Part shown: piece by piece, positions 7,566-15,463 of the stretch
How positions within the stretch are numbered: the stretch's first letter is position 1
How the letters are laid out: the number at the start of each line of letters is the position of its first letter
Source of the DNA: Bacilli bacterium
GTDB taxonomy: Bacteria; Bacillota_I; Bacilli_A; ML615J-28; CAG-313
DNA length: 23,147 nucleotides
Assembly (NCBI GenBank): GCA_900752975.1
Contig: CAADXH010000055.1
Coordinates: 1 to 23,147, forward strand
Direction of reading: 5' to 3'
Position numbers and translations under genes: made by a program
Notes under the pieces: model-generated
Told to the model about the DNA's origin: nothing
The model's input: only the letters and a program-made list of their open reading frames with translations
Databases searched by the model: none

Positions 7566-8789
7566 TTAAGATAGAATGATATTAACCTTATTTAAAAGCC
7601 ACTCCTCAATATTAAAATGCGTAATTCCATCCTTAGACATATCATATTCATCTAGACTAAACACATATTTAGGAGATGGATCACGAACAGAATCGAATGC
7701 GCCAAATTCTCTTTCAATTACATCATCACTTGATAGTAAGTATGCAACTTGGATAAAACATTTTTTACCATCTTTCATAGCAACAAAATCAATTTCACCT
7801 TTATATGTTTTACCAATCTTAACATCATATCCTCGATATAATAATTCGTTATAGACAAGATTTTCTAAAGCATGTGCTACAAATATTTTATTAGAATCAT
7901 TACAAGCAAGTAAGAAACCATTATCAACAACAAATTGTTTTTCAATATGTTTTAATGTTCTTTTAGTTGCAATATCATATCTTTTTACTCTAGATATTAA
8001 ACAAGCTTGTTCTAACTTTTCTAAATATCTATACACATTTTCACTATAAATTGTATCTGCATTATTTTGATTATAATATTCAACAATACTTGATGCTGAA
8101 AATTCTTTAGAAATATTATTAATAATATATTTAGATATTGTAATAAATGTTTCTTTATTTATTTTTGCTTTAGTATTACATATATCTTTATCAATTATTC
8201 CGTAAAAAATAGATTTTAAATATTCTTTAATATCTTCTTCTAACTCATAATCCATTCTTTGTGGCATACCACCAAATGTAATAAAGTTTTGTAAAGACTT
8301 CTTAGGAAGTTCTAATTCATTTTCTTTATAATATTTAACAAATTCACTATAAGTAAAAGGCATAATCTTAAACTCTTTACATCTACCAACCAATAAACTT
8401 GCAAGTCTACCTGATAAAAGCTTTGAGTTACTACCAGTTACAAAAATAGATACATTCTTTGTTGCTTTTAATGAAGCTAGTACTTTTTCAAATTGTTTTA
8501 CATGTTGAATTTCATCCAAGAAAATATAATATTTATCTTCATCAACAATTTTGTTTAAGATGTAATTATTTAATTTATTATAATTTTTGATTTTAGAAAA
8601 TGTAATATCTTCAAAATTAATAGAAATAATATGATCTACTTTTATTCTTTTTTCATTTATTAATTCATCTTTAATTTGGTTTAATAAAACGCTTTTTCCA
8701 CATCTTCTGACACCAGTTAGCACTTTAATTAAATTAGATTCATAAAATCTTCTTATATTTTCAAGATATTGATTTCTTTTAATTAGCAT
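7566..8789 (-). CDS. AAA-family ATPase with C-terminal DUF4143 domain
   Basis: This 407-residue protein has an N-terminal P-loop ATPase domain: Walker A GVRRCGKS (residues 26-33), Walker B YYIFLDEIQ (87-95), and a sensor-like VTGSNSKLLSGRLASLLVGR (117-136). A helical region follows, then a DUF4143 domain (about 200-407) whose GEIDFVA and CFIQVAY segments resemble a PD-(D/E)xK nuclease core with the lysine position changed. This is a very widespread family in anaerobes with many paralogues per genome; its cellular role is not established. Proposals range from toxin-like to mobile-element functions. The ribosome site GAGGTG is 8 bases before the ATG. The gene is bracketed by terminators and lies between the flavodoxin operon and a decayed integrase, so it may be cargo of the lost element. 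Confidence 0.85.
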   Translation of the reverse strand: MLIKRNQYLENIRRFYESNLIKVLTGVRRCGKSVLLNQIKDELINEKRIKVDHIISINFEDITFSKIKNYNKLNNYILNKIVDEDKYYIFLDEIQHVKQFEKVLASLKATKNVSIFVTGSNSKLLSGRLASLLVGRCKEFKIMPFTYSEFVKYYKENELELPKKSLQNFITFGGMPQRMDYELEEDIKEYLKSIFYGIIDKDICNTKAKINKETFITISKYIINNISKEFSASSIVEYYNQNNADTIYSENVYRYLEKLEQACLISRVKRYDIATKRTLKHIEKQFVVDNGFLLACNDSNKIFVAHALENLVYNELLYRGYDVKIGKTYKGEIDFVAMKDGKKCFIQVAYLLSSDDVIEREFGAFDSVRDPSPKYVFSLDEYDMSKDGITHFNIEEWLLNKVNIILS

Positions 8790-8808
8790 AATGGTTCACC
8801 TCACATAT

Positions 8809-8814
8809 ATTATA
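8809..8814 (-). promoter_or_regulatory. -10 box of the DUF4143 ATPase gene
   Basis: A perfect TATAAT on the minus strand lies 19 bases before the ATG. No convincing -35 sits at 16-18 bases; a TTGTAA is at 20 bases, inside the upstream terminator arm. Confidence 0.5.
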
Positions 8815-8826
8815 TCGTAAAATTCA

Positions 8827-8873
8827 AAAAAGTGTTACAATTTTGAAAATATTTTTAAATTATAACACTTTTT
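8827..8873. terminator. Bidirectional terminator hairpin
   Basis: Arms 8827-8843 and 8857-8873 form a 17-base inverted repeat with one mismatch (AAAAAGTGTTA outer part), with A-run and T-run at the outer ends, so it can terminate in either direction. On the minus strand it follows the integrase remnant and precedes the ATPase promoter. Confidence 0.7.
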
Positions 8874-8903
8874 ATTAATTATTTTAGGCAACAGCCCATT
8901 TGA

Positions 8904-9736
8904 TTAATACATTTTTTTCTTTTGTTCTAAATTAGGATGTACGTATAGATTTAATGTTGTGCTTATGTTTGAATGTCCAAGAATAACACTGACTGTTTTA
9001 TAATCACACCTTTCTTCTACGCATTGAGTTGCAAAGTTATGCTGTAATCCATGAAATTTTAAATCTTGTATATCTAATTTCTTCATCAAACTTTTATAAT
9101 AGTTTCTGTATGTTCTAGGTTCTGTATGTTTTTCATCATTAGTTTAACCATTAAATTCATTATTAACTACCCTTTTTAATGGTTTTAATACTCTTAATAG
9201 ATCTGAAGTCATCGGAATATCTCGTAAAGAGTTTTTAGTTTTAGGTGCGTCTATTATAAGTTCAGTTCTTCTTATTCCTTCATCAACAATATAAATTCTT
9301 TGAATAGTTTTCCTTATAGAAATTACCCCATTATCTACATCAATATCATTCCCTGGTTAAAAGACATAGCCCCCCCTATCCTAGGTCCTGTGCACGAGCA
9401 TATGTAGATATCTAAATTTTTAAATATGAAGTTATTTTCCTTTGATTTGAACGATTTAACACTTCAAACATTTCATTTTCTTTTTGTATTGGAAAATCAA
9501 TATCAATTTTACAATAATTTAAATATCTTTAATCGTTTTTTGGGTAAGTCCTTCTTTCAGTTTCTTAAATACAAAATTTTGAACATCAGACTTTCCCACT
9601 TCTTCTTTATCGTCAAAATATAAGAGTAAATAATTTTTGACTAAAAGTACATATACTGAATATATAGATTTTTTTATATATTGCTTTTTGTCTTTTTTCT
9701 ATAAGTCTATTATTTGAGTTAATTTTTTTATACCAT
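8904..9736 (-). pseudogene. Decayed tyrosine recombinase (integrase)
   Basis: Pieces of one phage-type integrase can be read in order on the minus strand in changing frames. An AAGGAGG site (9746-9752) precedes an ATG at 9736, but the reading frame stops at codon 3. The core-binding domain appears as VQNFVFKKLKEGLTQKTIKD (about 9575-9515), ending in a stop. FPIQKENEMFEVLNRSNQRK follows (about 9500-9430). The first catalytic-Arg box appears as CTGPRIGGAMSF (about 9400-9360), then a frame change into NDIDVDNGVISIRKT. A TAA at 9144-9146 interrupts the catalytic domain before the C-terminal HGLQHNFAT and LGHSNISTTLNLY. The H-x-x-R arginine is Gln here, while the Tyr nucleophile remains. Several stops, frameshifts and a lost catalytic residue make it non-functional. 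It lies about 0.3 kb beyond the 3' end of ssrA, a classic integrase target. Confidence 0.85.
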
Positions 9737-9904
9737 GTCTATTTACCTCCTTTACATTAGTCATTTTTTACATATGAAACTATGGAGATAAATCAATCAC
9801 TTAACTTTATATTTTTTGGATAAATTATGCGATTGAAGACAATGTTTTCAATTTAAGATTTCTAAAAGTTCAAATCTTTCTGCCGGATTACCAAACGCAA
9901 GTTT

Positions 9905-9939
9905 TAGAAAAGAAAAAAGCAGATATCTATATCTACTTT
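9905..9939 (-). terminator. Rho-independent terminator downstream of tmRNA
   Basis: On the minus strand AAAGTAGATA (9930-9939) pairs over ten positions, with one G-U, with TATCTGCTTT (9916-9925) around a four-base loop, followed by a T-rich tract. It is about 80 bases past the encoded CCA. The 9943-10021 stretch between also has 7-base arms CACACTT/AAGTGTG (9943-9949 and 9994-10000). Confidence 0.7.
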
Positions 9940-10021
9940 CTTCACACTTATTAAAGTTTTATGACTAAAGCCTAACATCCATCACTTATTTCAAAGTGTG
10001 CAAGTCGCTTGTGGTATCAAT

Positions 10022-10387
10022 TGGTGGACCTGAGGGTAGTCGAAACCCTGTCCGAGAAACGTTCCATTTTGTTTTCTACATACTTAGTTTTTCTATTTAG
10101 TTTTTATGCATAATTGGAAGAAAAACAAAACCAAGTATACACTAACTCATTAATCTTGACTCATATACCGAGTGAGTATAATCATCACAGCCTACTCTCT
10201 TTCCCTTATAACGCACGTAGGCAAGCATTATAAGAGATAAATCAAAATTAATTGATTACTTGCTTATGCTAGCAAGCGAAAGCATAATTTGTGTTTGCGT
10301 TTAATTTAATAAACCTCAGGTTTTAACGTGCCTACCCACGGTATGCTTACATCACTTCACATAGCCCGTCGAAACCAGTACAGGCCC
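10022..10387 (-). ncRNA. ssrA: tmRNA (one-piece)
   Basis: This 366-nt transfer-messenger RNA rescues stalled ribosomes. The 5' end GGGCCUG pairs fully with CAGGUCC at the 3' end, including the G3-U70 pair recognised by alanyl-tRNA synthetase, and the sequence ends in encoded ACCA. The near-5' GGTTTCGACGGG block (about 10364-10375) and the T arm AGGGT-TTCGACT-ACCCT (about 10035-10051) are diagnostic. The resume codon is GCA at 10298. The tag reads ANTNYAFAC, then TAG at 10269-10271, with the stop inside the loop of a CTTGC/GCAAG helix as expected for helix 5. The ending -FAC differs from the usual -LAA. A strong promoter lies upstream and a terminator downstream. Confidence 0.96.
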
Positions 10388-10398
10388 ATAGTGACAAT

Positions 10399-10427
10399 AT
10401 TATAGCACTTTTTCTCAAATAAAGCAA
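10399..10427 (-). promoter_or_regulatory. Promoter of ssrA
   Basis: TTGCTT (10422-10427) and a perfect TATAAT (10399-10404) on the minus strand are spaced by exactly 17 bases, with the -10 ending 11 bases before the mature tmRNA 5' end. I see no strong terminator between the fumarase stop (10461) and this promoter, so some read-through is possible. Confidence 0.85.
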
Positions 10428-10460
10428 GAGGTTTTGTTGATTTTATTATCAATATAACAT

Positions 10461-11027
10461 TTATAATGGTTGCTTATTTTTATATTTATTTGTTTCTTCT
10501 TGATATAAGTCATTACCTAAAGTATCATATGTAACTATACAAAAGAAGTTTTCTACTTCTAACTTATAGATAGCTTCAGGGCCTAAATCCTCATAACATA
10601 CTAAATCACATTTTGTTATTGTCCTAGAAATAAGGGCAGCAGCACCACCTATTGATGAGGCATATATAGCTTTATATTTTTTTAATTCTTCTTTATATGT
10701 ATTACTACGAGGCCCTTTACCAATCATAATCTTTAAACCTTTTTCAAGGAGTGGAAGGGTGTAGGGGTCCATTCTATAACTTGATGTAGGACCTGCTGAG
10801 CCAATTACTTGGTTTGGCTTTTTAGGAGTTGGACCTACATAATATATAGTTGCGTTATTAATATCAATGGGAAGTGGCTTATTATCTTTAATTAATTGAA
10901 CAAGTCTTTGATGGGCTGCATCTCTAGCTGTAAAAATAGTACCAGTTAATTCCAAGATATCACCAGCTCTTAAGTTTTCTATTTGTTCAATTGTAAGTGG
11001 AAGTTTAAATTTTTTTATTTCTTGCAT
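10461..11027 (-). CDS. Class I fumarate hydratase, beta (C-terminal) subunit
   Basis: This 188-residue protein corresponds to the C-terminal domain of iron-sulfur fumarases and of the FumB/TtdB-type subunit of two-protein hydro-lyases. Recognisable parts are GDILELTGTIFTARDAAHQRL (residues about 22-42, the TG-x-x-x-x-x-RDAAH block), GPTSSYRMDPYT (79-90), a GKG loop (103-105) and ASIGGAAAL. It would join the alpha subunit encoded 7 bases upstream to hydrate fumarate to malate reversibly in the cytoplasm. The tartrate dehydratase pair has the same architecture, so that activity cannot be excluded from sequence alone. It is the last gene of the murI-fumarase operon. Confidence 0.9.
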   Translation of the reverse strand: MQEIKKFKLPLTIEQIENLRAGDILELTGTIFTARDAAHQRLVQLIKDNKPLPIDINNATIYYVGPTPKKPNQVIGSAGPTSSYRMDPYTLPLLEKGLKIMIGKGPRSNTYKEELKKYKAIYASSIGGAAALISRTITKCDLVCYEDLGPEAIYKLEVENFFCIVTYDTLGNDLYQEETNKYKNKQPL

Positions 11028-11034
11028 ATGTCAC

Positions 11035-11874
11035 CTATATTGTTTTAGTTTTATGACGAGATGCATGACATTGAATGTTAACAGCAACAGGTAAACTAGC
11101 TATATGGCAAGGGTAACTATTTGCTTTAACTGAAAGGCATGTGGTTGTACCACCAAATCCCATAGGACCGATTCCTTGATTATTAATTTCTACTAATAAT
11201 TCTTTTTCTAATTTGTTTAAAATTGGATCTAGGTTTTCATCATCAAGTTCCCTAAGTAAGGCTTCTTTCGCAAGAATTGTAGATAACTCAAAATCTCCAC
11301 CAATACCAAGTCCTACAATAATTGGAGGGCATGGTTTACCACCCGCTTCAATTACCGTATCAATAACAAATTTTTTGATTCCTTCTATTCCATCTGCAGG
11401 AGTTAACATTTTTACTGCACTCATGTTTTCACTGCCAGCTCCTTTACAAGTTAGCGTTATTTTAAGTTTATCACCTGGGACAAGCTTTATATGTGTAATA
11501 GCTGGAGTATTATCGGTTGTGTTTATTCTATCTATTGGATGTTTAACTATCGATTTACGAAAGTAACCTTTTTGGTATGCTCTTCTTACGCCTTCATTAA
11601 TTGCTTCATATATATCACCATCAATATGGACATCGTATCCTATTTCTAAAAAACATACTACAATGCCTGTATCTTGGCATATTGGTAGGTGATAGTTTGT
11701 TGCGTAGTCATCATTTTCTATTATTTTGTTTAATACCATTTTACCGATTGGAGATTGTTCTTTTGTTTTTGCTTGTTGAATAATATTTAAGACATCATTT
11801 GGAATATTTTCACAAGCATCTATTAACATATCTTCAATAACATTAGTTATGTCAGTTGTTTTAATTATTCTCAT
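11035..11874 (-). CDS. Class I fumarate hydratase, alpha (N-terminal) subunit
   Basis: This 279-residue subunit should hold the oxygen-sensitive [4Fe-4S] cluster that activates water for addition to fumarate. Conserved blocks are LPICQDTG (residues 63-70, Cys66), LTCKGAGSENMSAVKML (141-157), GKPCPPIIVGLGIGGDFE (179-196, Cys182) and GGTTTCLSVKANSYPCHIASLPVAVN (241-266). Cys66, Cys182 and Cys246 are the best cluster-ligand candidates, by family position rather than proof. The length is normal for the separate alpha subunit, and a second subunit follows directly. An oxygen-labile fumarase fits an anaerobe. It starts 11 bases after murI in the same operon. Confidence 0.92.
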   Translation of the reverse strand: MRIIKTTDITNVIEDMLIDACENIPNDVLNIIQQAKTKEQSPIGKMVLNKIIENDDYATNYHLPICQDTGIVVCFLEIGYDVHIDGDIYEAINEGVRRAYQKGYFRKSIVKHPIDRINTTDNTPAITHIKLVPGDKLKITLTCKGAGSENMSAVKMLTPADGIEGIKKFVIDTVIEAGGKPCPPIIVGLGIGGDFELSTILAKEALLRELDDENLDPILNKLEKELLVEINNQGIGPMGFGGTTTCLSVKANSYPCHIASLPVAVNIQCHASRHKTKTI

Positions 11875-11885
11875 ATAATCACCAT

Positions 11886-12668
11886 TTATAAATTTATATG
11901 TTTTACTTCCTTAATTTTTTTATACCATGACATTGCTTTTTTGGTTTCATCTACATTTCCTGTTGTATAAACATTAATAACTGGTAAAGTAGTACTAGTA
12001 TTTAACAAATTATTTTCTTTTAAAATTTCATATAGTTTTATACTTGTTGGATATCCACAAGCAACATAGTTAATATTTTCACCTAGTAACTTTTTTATTG
12101 GTTCTTCTAAGATGCTAAAATGTGTACAACCATATATTAATGTATCTATATTAGTATTTTTTAAGCATTCTAGTTTGCTGTTTACTATCTCATATGCTTT
12201 ATCGCTATTTATATCATTATTTTCAATATAATCAACAAATTCAGAACAGGCAACTGGATATACATTTACATTATTTTCCTCTAATATTCTTTGATAGGTA
12301 CCTTTTTTTATGGTTGCATTAGTTCCAAGTACACCAATATTTTTGTTTTTACTCATTTTAACTGCAAAACTGCTTGTAGGATCTATTACATCAATAATAG
12401 GAATTGTTGTTAATTTTCTAACTTTATCAACAAATAATGAAGCAGTATTACAGGCAATAACAATTGCCTTTACATTTTGATTAATTAAGTATGTTACTAC
12501 ATTTGTTACACACTCTTCTATTTCATCATTGGTTTTAGTTCCATATGGGCAGTTAGCTTCATCAGCTATATATAAATAACTTTCATTAGGAAGTTTTTTA
12601 ATTAACTCATCAAGTACTGTTAAACCCCCAACTCCTGAATCAAATACTCCAATTGGTCTGTCCTTCAT
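11886..12668 (-). CDS. murI: Glutamate racemase
   Basis: This 260-residue cytoplasmic enzyme interconverts L- and D-glutamate without cofactor and supplies D-Glu for peptidoglycan. The N-terminal IGVFDSGVGGLTVL (residues 6-19) is diagnostic. The two catalytic cysteines are Cys73 in ACNTAS and Cys181 in GCTHF, and CPYGTK (40-45) is the conserved substrate loop. Length is normal. The ribosome site AGAGGT is close to the ATG. It is the first gene of an apparent operon with the class I fumarase subunits, a combination with no obvious metabolic tie. Its presence indicates that the organism builds a cell wall, which excludes wall-less Mollicutes. Confidence 0.95.
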   Translation of the reverse strand: MKDRPIGVFDSGVGGLTVLDELIKKLPNESYLYIADEANCPYGTKTNDEIEECVTNVVTYLINQNVKAIVIACNTASLFVDKVRKLTTIPIIDVIDPTSSFAVKMSKNKNIGVLGTNATIKKGTYQRILEENNVNVYPVACSEFVDYIENNDINSDKAYEIVNSKLECLKNTNIDTLIYGCTHFSILEEPIKKLLGENINYVACGYPTSIKLYEILKENNLLNTSTTLPVINVYTTGNVDETKKAMSWYKKIKEVKHINL

Positions 12669-12693
12669 ATTTTACCTCTTTTTTTGCATTTTT

Positions 12694-12702
12694 ACTATCA
12701 CA
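12694..12702 (-). promoter_or_regulatory. Possible extended -10 promoter of murI-fumarase operon
   Basis: TGTGATAGT on the minus strand resembles an extended -10 (TG-n-TATAAT) and lies 25 bases before the murI ATG. No good -35 is seen at 17 bases. A GGTGTG just upstream also occurs before the pncA -10. In the rest of 12703-12902 I see nothing beyond AT-rich spacer. Confidence 0.3.
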
Positions 12703-12902
12703 CCACAAATTATTTAGTTTTCTTTTAAACTTGCAAATTTAGACTGTTTTTGGGCCTTAAATCTTATTTTTAGCGTTAATTGATAGTTGTAATATTATTT
12801 TATCACAATTTTATTTGATTGGTCTACTATTTTGTTTATATTTTGATTATTTGTTTTAAGTATTTAATTTTATTATTTTTAGTAGTTTTTTGAGTTTAAA
12901 CT

Positions 12903-12930
12903 AAAGAAAAAGAGAACTTTTACATTCTCT
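12903..12930 (-). terminator. Terminator of the ABC exporter operon
   Basis: On the minus strand AGAGAA (12925-12930) pairs with TTCTCT (12911-12916) around an eight-base loop, followed by a T-rich tract. It lies 28 bases past the stop codon of the second exporter gene. Confidence 0.7.
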
Positions 12931-12957
12931 CTTATATTATTGCTTTATGATTATTTC

Positions 12958-15462
12958 CTATATGTCATACTTATGTAATATTTTTGATGGGGTCAATCTC
13001 ATATAAAATGCGATTGGTAATACTCCAATAATTATATTCATAATCATTAAAATTAAAGTTATTTTTACATATGTTATAAAACTTATAACAAAGGTTGTAT
13101 TAATGGTTGGAAAGCCAGCAATTACATTAGTTATTAAATAACAAAGTGTACAACTAATAAGTGTAGTTTTAAGGGTCGTTAAGAAAACTTGGATAATGTA
13201 AACTAGGTTAATGCTAAACTTACTGATGCCAATTGCTCTATATACACCTATATTATATATGTTCTTAACAGCGAAAGATTTCATCGTAAAGAAAATGATA
13301 ATGACTGTAACTAATAAAATTGTTACTGTAATTATAACTCTTGATTTAACTAATTCTTTAGCTTGTTCTTCTGCTGGTTTTACTTGTTTATCATACTTTG
13401 AGCCATACTCAAGTTGAAGTTTATCACTTGTAATACTATCAAGTTTATTTTCTAATTGTTTCATATATTCATGAAATTGTTGTTTTTCTTTTTTATTAGC
13501 CACATACACATTTAGTTCTTGATGTGTATATAAGATAATAGATTTCAAAATTCTATCATATGCATCATCTGAAATGATCATATTAAACCCACAATCATCA
13601 ACAAAGTGTTTAATCTCCACAATTTTTAGTTTCAAGTCATCGCGATTAGGGGTTAAAATATCACCGACTTTATAGGCAATTTCATGTGATTCACGTGGAA
13701 GTAAAGTACTAATGATTACTTCATTATCTTTTATTGAGGTTGTAAAGTTTGAATCATATTTTTGATATTCACTTACCGAACCAATCTTTATATTGCTTCG
13801 ATTTAGTCCAGCGGGGTATGCTGCAAACAAGGCCCATTTATTAACATATACTGAGTTCTCATTAGTCCTAGCCACACCAGAAATTGTAAACTCAACTAAA
13901 CTATTAGTTAGTTTTAGTTTTTGTCCAACAAAGGCACTCACAGTCATAAAGTTTTTTAGTGCATCATTTTCTAAAAGATTTAATGCTATCCACTCATCTA
14001 TTACTATTTCAAAACCAGTTTTTGGCATTTTTCCATATATTAGTTTTGATTCATCCAATATGTCTAATGATGTTAAAGTGTATCCTGTCAAAGCATACTC
14101 GTTAGCTTGAAGTTGTGTATAACCTGATACATGAAAATTTAACTGAGATGCTAATTGATATGATGAAACGGGAAGAATTTGAATATTAGGATTATCTGTA
14201 AGTATTTGGTCATAAACTTCACCAAAACTATTAATTAATTTTTTGTCAGTTAAACCAACAGTTCCACTTGACATTTTTACATTATATAGTCTTGAATCAA
14301 TGAAACTAAGGTGACGATAATCAACTTGTTTTGCGGATAATATACTTTGAACCGCAAGTATAGTTAGCGTCGACATTACAAACAAAACTAGTGACAAAAA
14401 TAAGTTTTTCTTTTTCATTCTCTTAATATTTGTTAATGCTAAGCGCCACACCTCTTTATGTGAAAGTCTAGGTGTCTTTTTATATTCAAGTTTTTCTAAG
14501 TGATAATCATTAAGAATTGCTTCTTCTTTCGCATCTAATTCTTTACGATGTTCATCTTTCACTTGAATATCACTGTTACTATCTATTACCACTATTTCTT
14601 GATCACTTTTAAGATAACATTTACCATTATCCACAATTAGTTTGAAACTAATGTTGGTAGAAGTATTAGTATATAATTCAATATTTATACAATCATCATT
14701 CACAGTAGTATAATTACAAACATTATAGTTATATTCCTTTAAATATATATTACGGTCATCATTATACTTATATAAAGCTAGTTTATCATTATCAACAATT
14801 GACACAACCTTACCATCGTTTACTGTTATGATTGTATCAGCATAACTTTTCGCAATACTTTTTTCATGTGACACCATAATAACTAAAATTTTTTCACTAA
14901 TTTTTTTGATGATATTCATAATTTGAATTGTGTTTTTTTCATCCAAGTTGCCAGTGGGTTCATCCGCAAGTATTACTGAAGGTGATTTGATTAACGCTCT
15001 CGCAATCGCAATACGTTGTTGTTGTCCTCCTGATAATTCTGATACTAATTTGTTTTTATATTTATACATCCCTACAGCTTTTAAAACATAATCAATGCGC
15101 TGTTCTTTTTCTTCTTTAGTTAAATCATACATATTAAGCATTAATTCTAAGTTATATGAAACTAAGCGATCATTTAATAATAAATAGTTTTGGAATATAT
15201 ATCCTATCTTCTCATTTCTAATTTTATCAAATAAATGTGCGTTATATTTTTTGATTGTATAATCATCAATTTGAATTTGACCATCATCAAAATTGTCAAG
15301 TCCACCTATAACATTTAAAAGAGTTGTTTTTCCACTGCCTGATTCACCTAAAATGGTAACTAAACCAACATCAGGAAAGGTTATAGTTGAATTATCAATA
15401 ACATGAATTTGGTTACTATGATTTTTATTAAAATATTTATTTAACTCTGTAATCTTAATCAT
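12958..15462 (-). CDS. ABC transporter, fused ATPase and FtsX/MacB-like permease (834 aa)
   Basis: An N-terminal nucleotide-binding domain has Walker A GESGSGKT (residues 39-46), signature LSGGQQQ (143-149), Walker B VILADE (163-168) with the EPTGNLD D-loop typical of LolD/MacB ATPases, and the switch histidine in VSHE (199). About 110 residues of polar, strand-like sequence follow (220-335). A first membrane helix (353-375) precedes a long extracytoplasmic domain (about 380-700), and three helices near the C-terminus (about 705-830) complete the MacB-type topology. Family members move lipids, lipoproteins or antimicrobial peptides, or act as mechanotransmitters; the substrate here is unknown. 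The start codon is 1 base after the stop of its sister gene with AAAGGAGG inside that gene's end, so the two are co-translated and may form a heterodimer. Confidence 0.9.
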   Translation of the reverse strand: MIKITELNKYFNKNHSNQIHVIDNSTITFPDVGLVTILGESGSGKTTLLNVIGGLDNFDDGQIQIDDYTIKKYNAHLFDKIRNEKIGYIFQNYLLLNDRLVSYNLELMLNMYDLTKEEKEQRIDYVLKAVGMYKYKNKLVSELSGGQQQRIAIARALIKSPSVILADEPTGNLDEKNTIQIMNIIKKISEKILVIMVSHEKSIAKSYADTIITVNDGKVVSIVDNDKLALYKYNDDRNIYLKEYNYNVCNYTTVNDDCINIELYTNTSTNISFKLIVDNGKCYLKSDQEIVVIDSNSDIQVKDEHRKELDAKEEAILNDYHLEKLEYKKTPRLSHKEVWRLALTNIKRMKKKNLFLSLVLFVMSTLTILAVQSILSAKQVDYRHLSFIDSRLYNVKMSSGTVGLTDKKLINSFGEVYDQILTDNPNIQILPVSSYQLASQLNFHVSGYTQLQANEYALTGYTLTSLDILDESKLIYGKMPKTGFEIVIDEWIALNLLENDALKNFMTVSAFVGQKLKLTNSLVEFTISGVARTNENSVYVNKWALFAAYPAGLNRSNIKIGSVSEYQKYDSNFTTSIKDNEVIISTLLPRESHEIAYKVGDILTPNRDDLKLKIVEIKHFVDDCGFNMIISDDAYDRILKSIILYTHQELNVYVANKKEKQQFHEYMKQLENKLDSITSDKLQLEYGSKYDKQVKPAEEQAKELVKSRVIITVTILLVTVIIIFFTMKSFAVKNIYNIGVYRAIGISKFSINLVYIIQVFLTTLKTTLISCTLCYLITNVIAGFPTINTTFVISFITYVKITLILMIMNIIIGVLPIAFYMRLTPSKILHKYDI

Positions 15463-15463
15463 G

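Noticed and set aside
9426..9623. 65-codon open frame on the plus strand
   Set aside because: It is antisense to the integrase remnant, whose conserved motifs read on the minus strand; it has no ribosome site and a Phe/Leu/Asn-rich composition typical of a shadow frame.
9848..9913. Short minus-strand stretch reading LAFGNPAERFELLEILN before a stop
   Set aside because: It looks protein-like but has no start or ribosome site and overlaps the tmRNA terminator; too short to call a gene remnant.
7369..10021. Search for a second copy of the ssrA 3' end (attachment-site duplicate)
   Set aside because: No partial copy of the T-arm/acceptor sequence was found by eye between the flavodoxin gene and ssrA, so no attachment-site pair is claimed.
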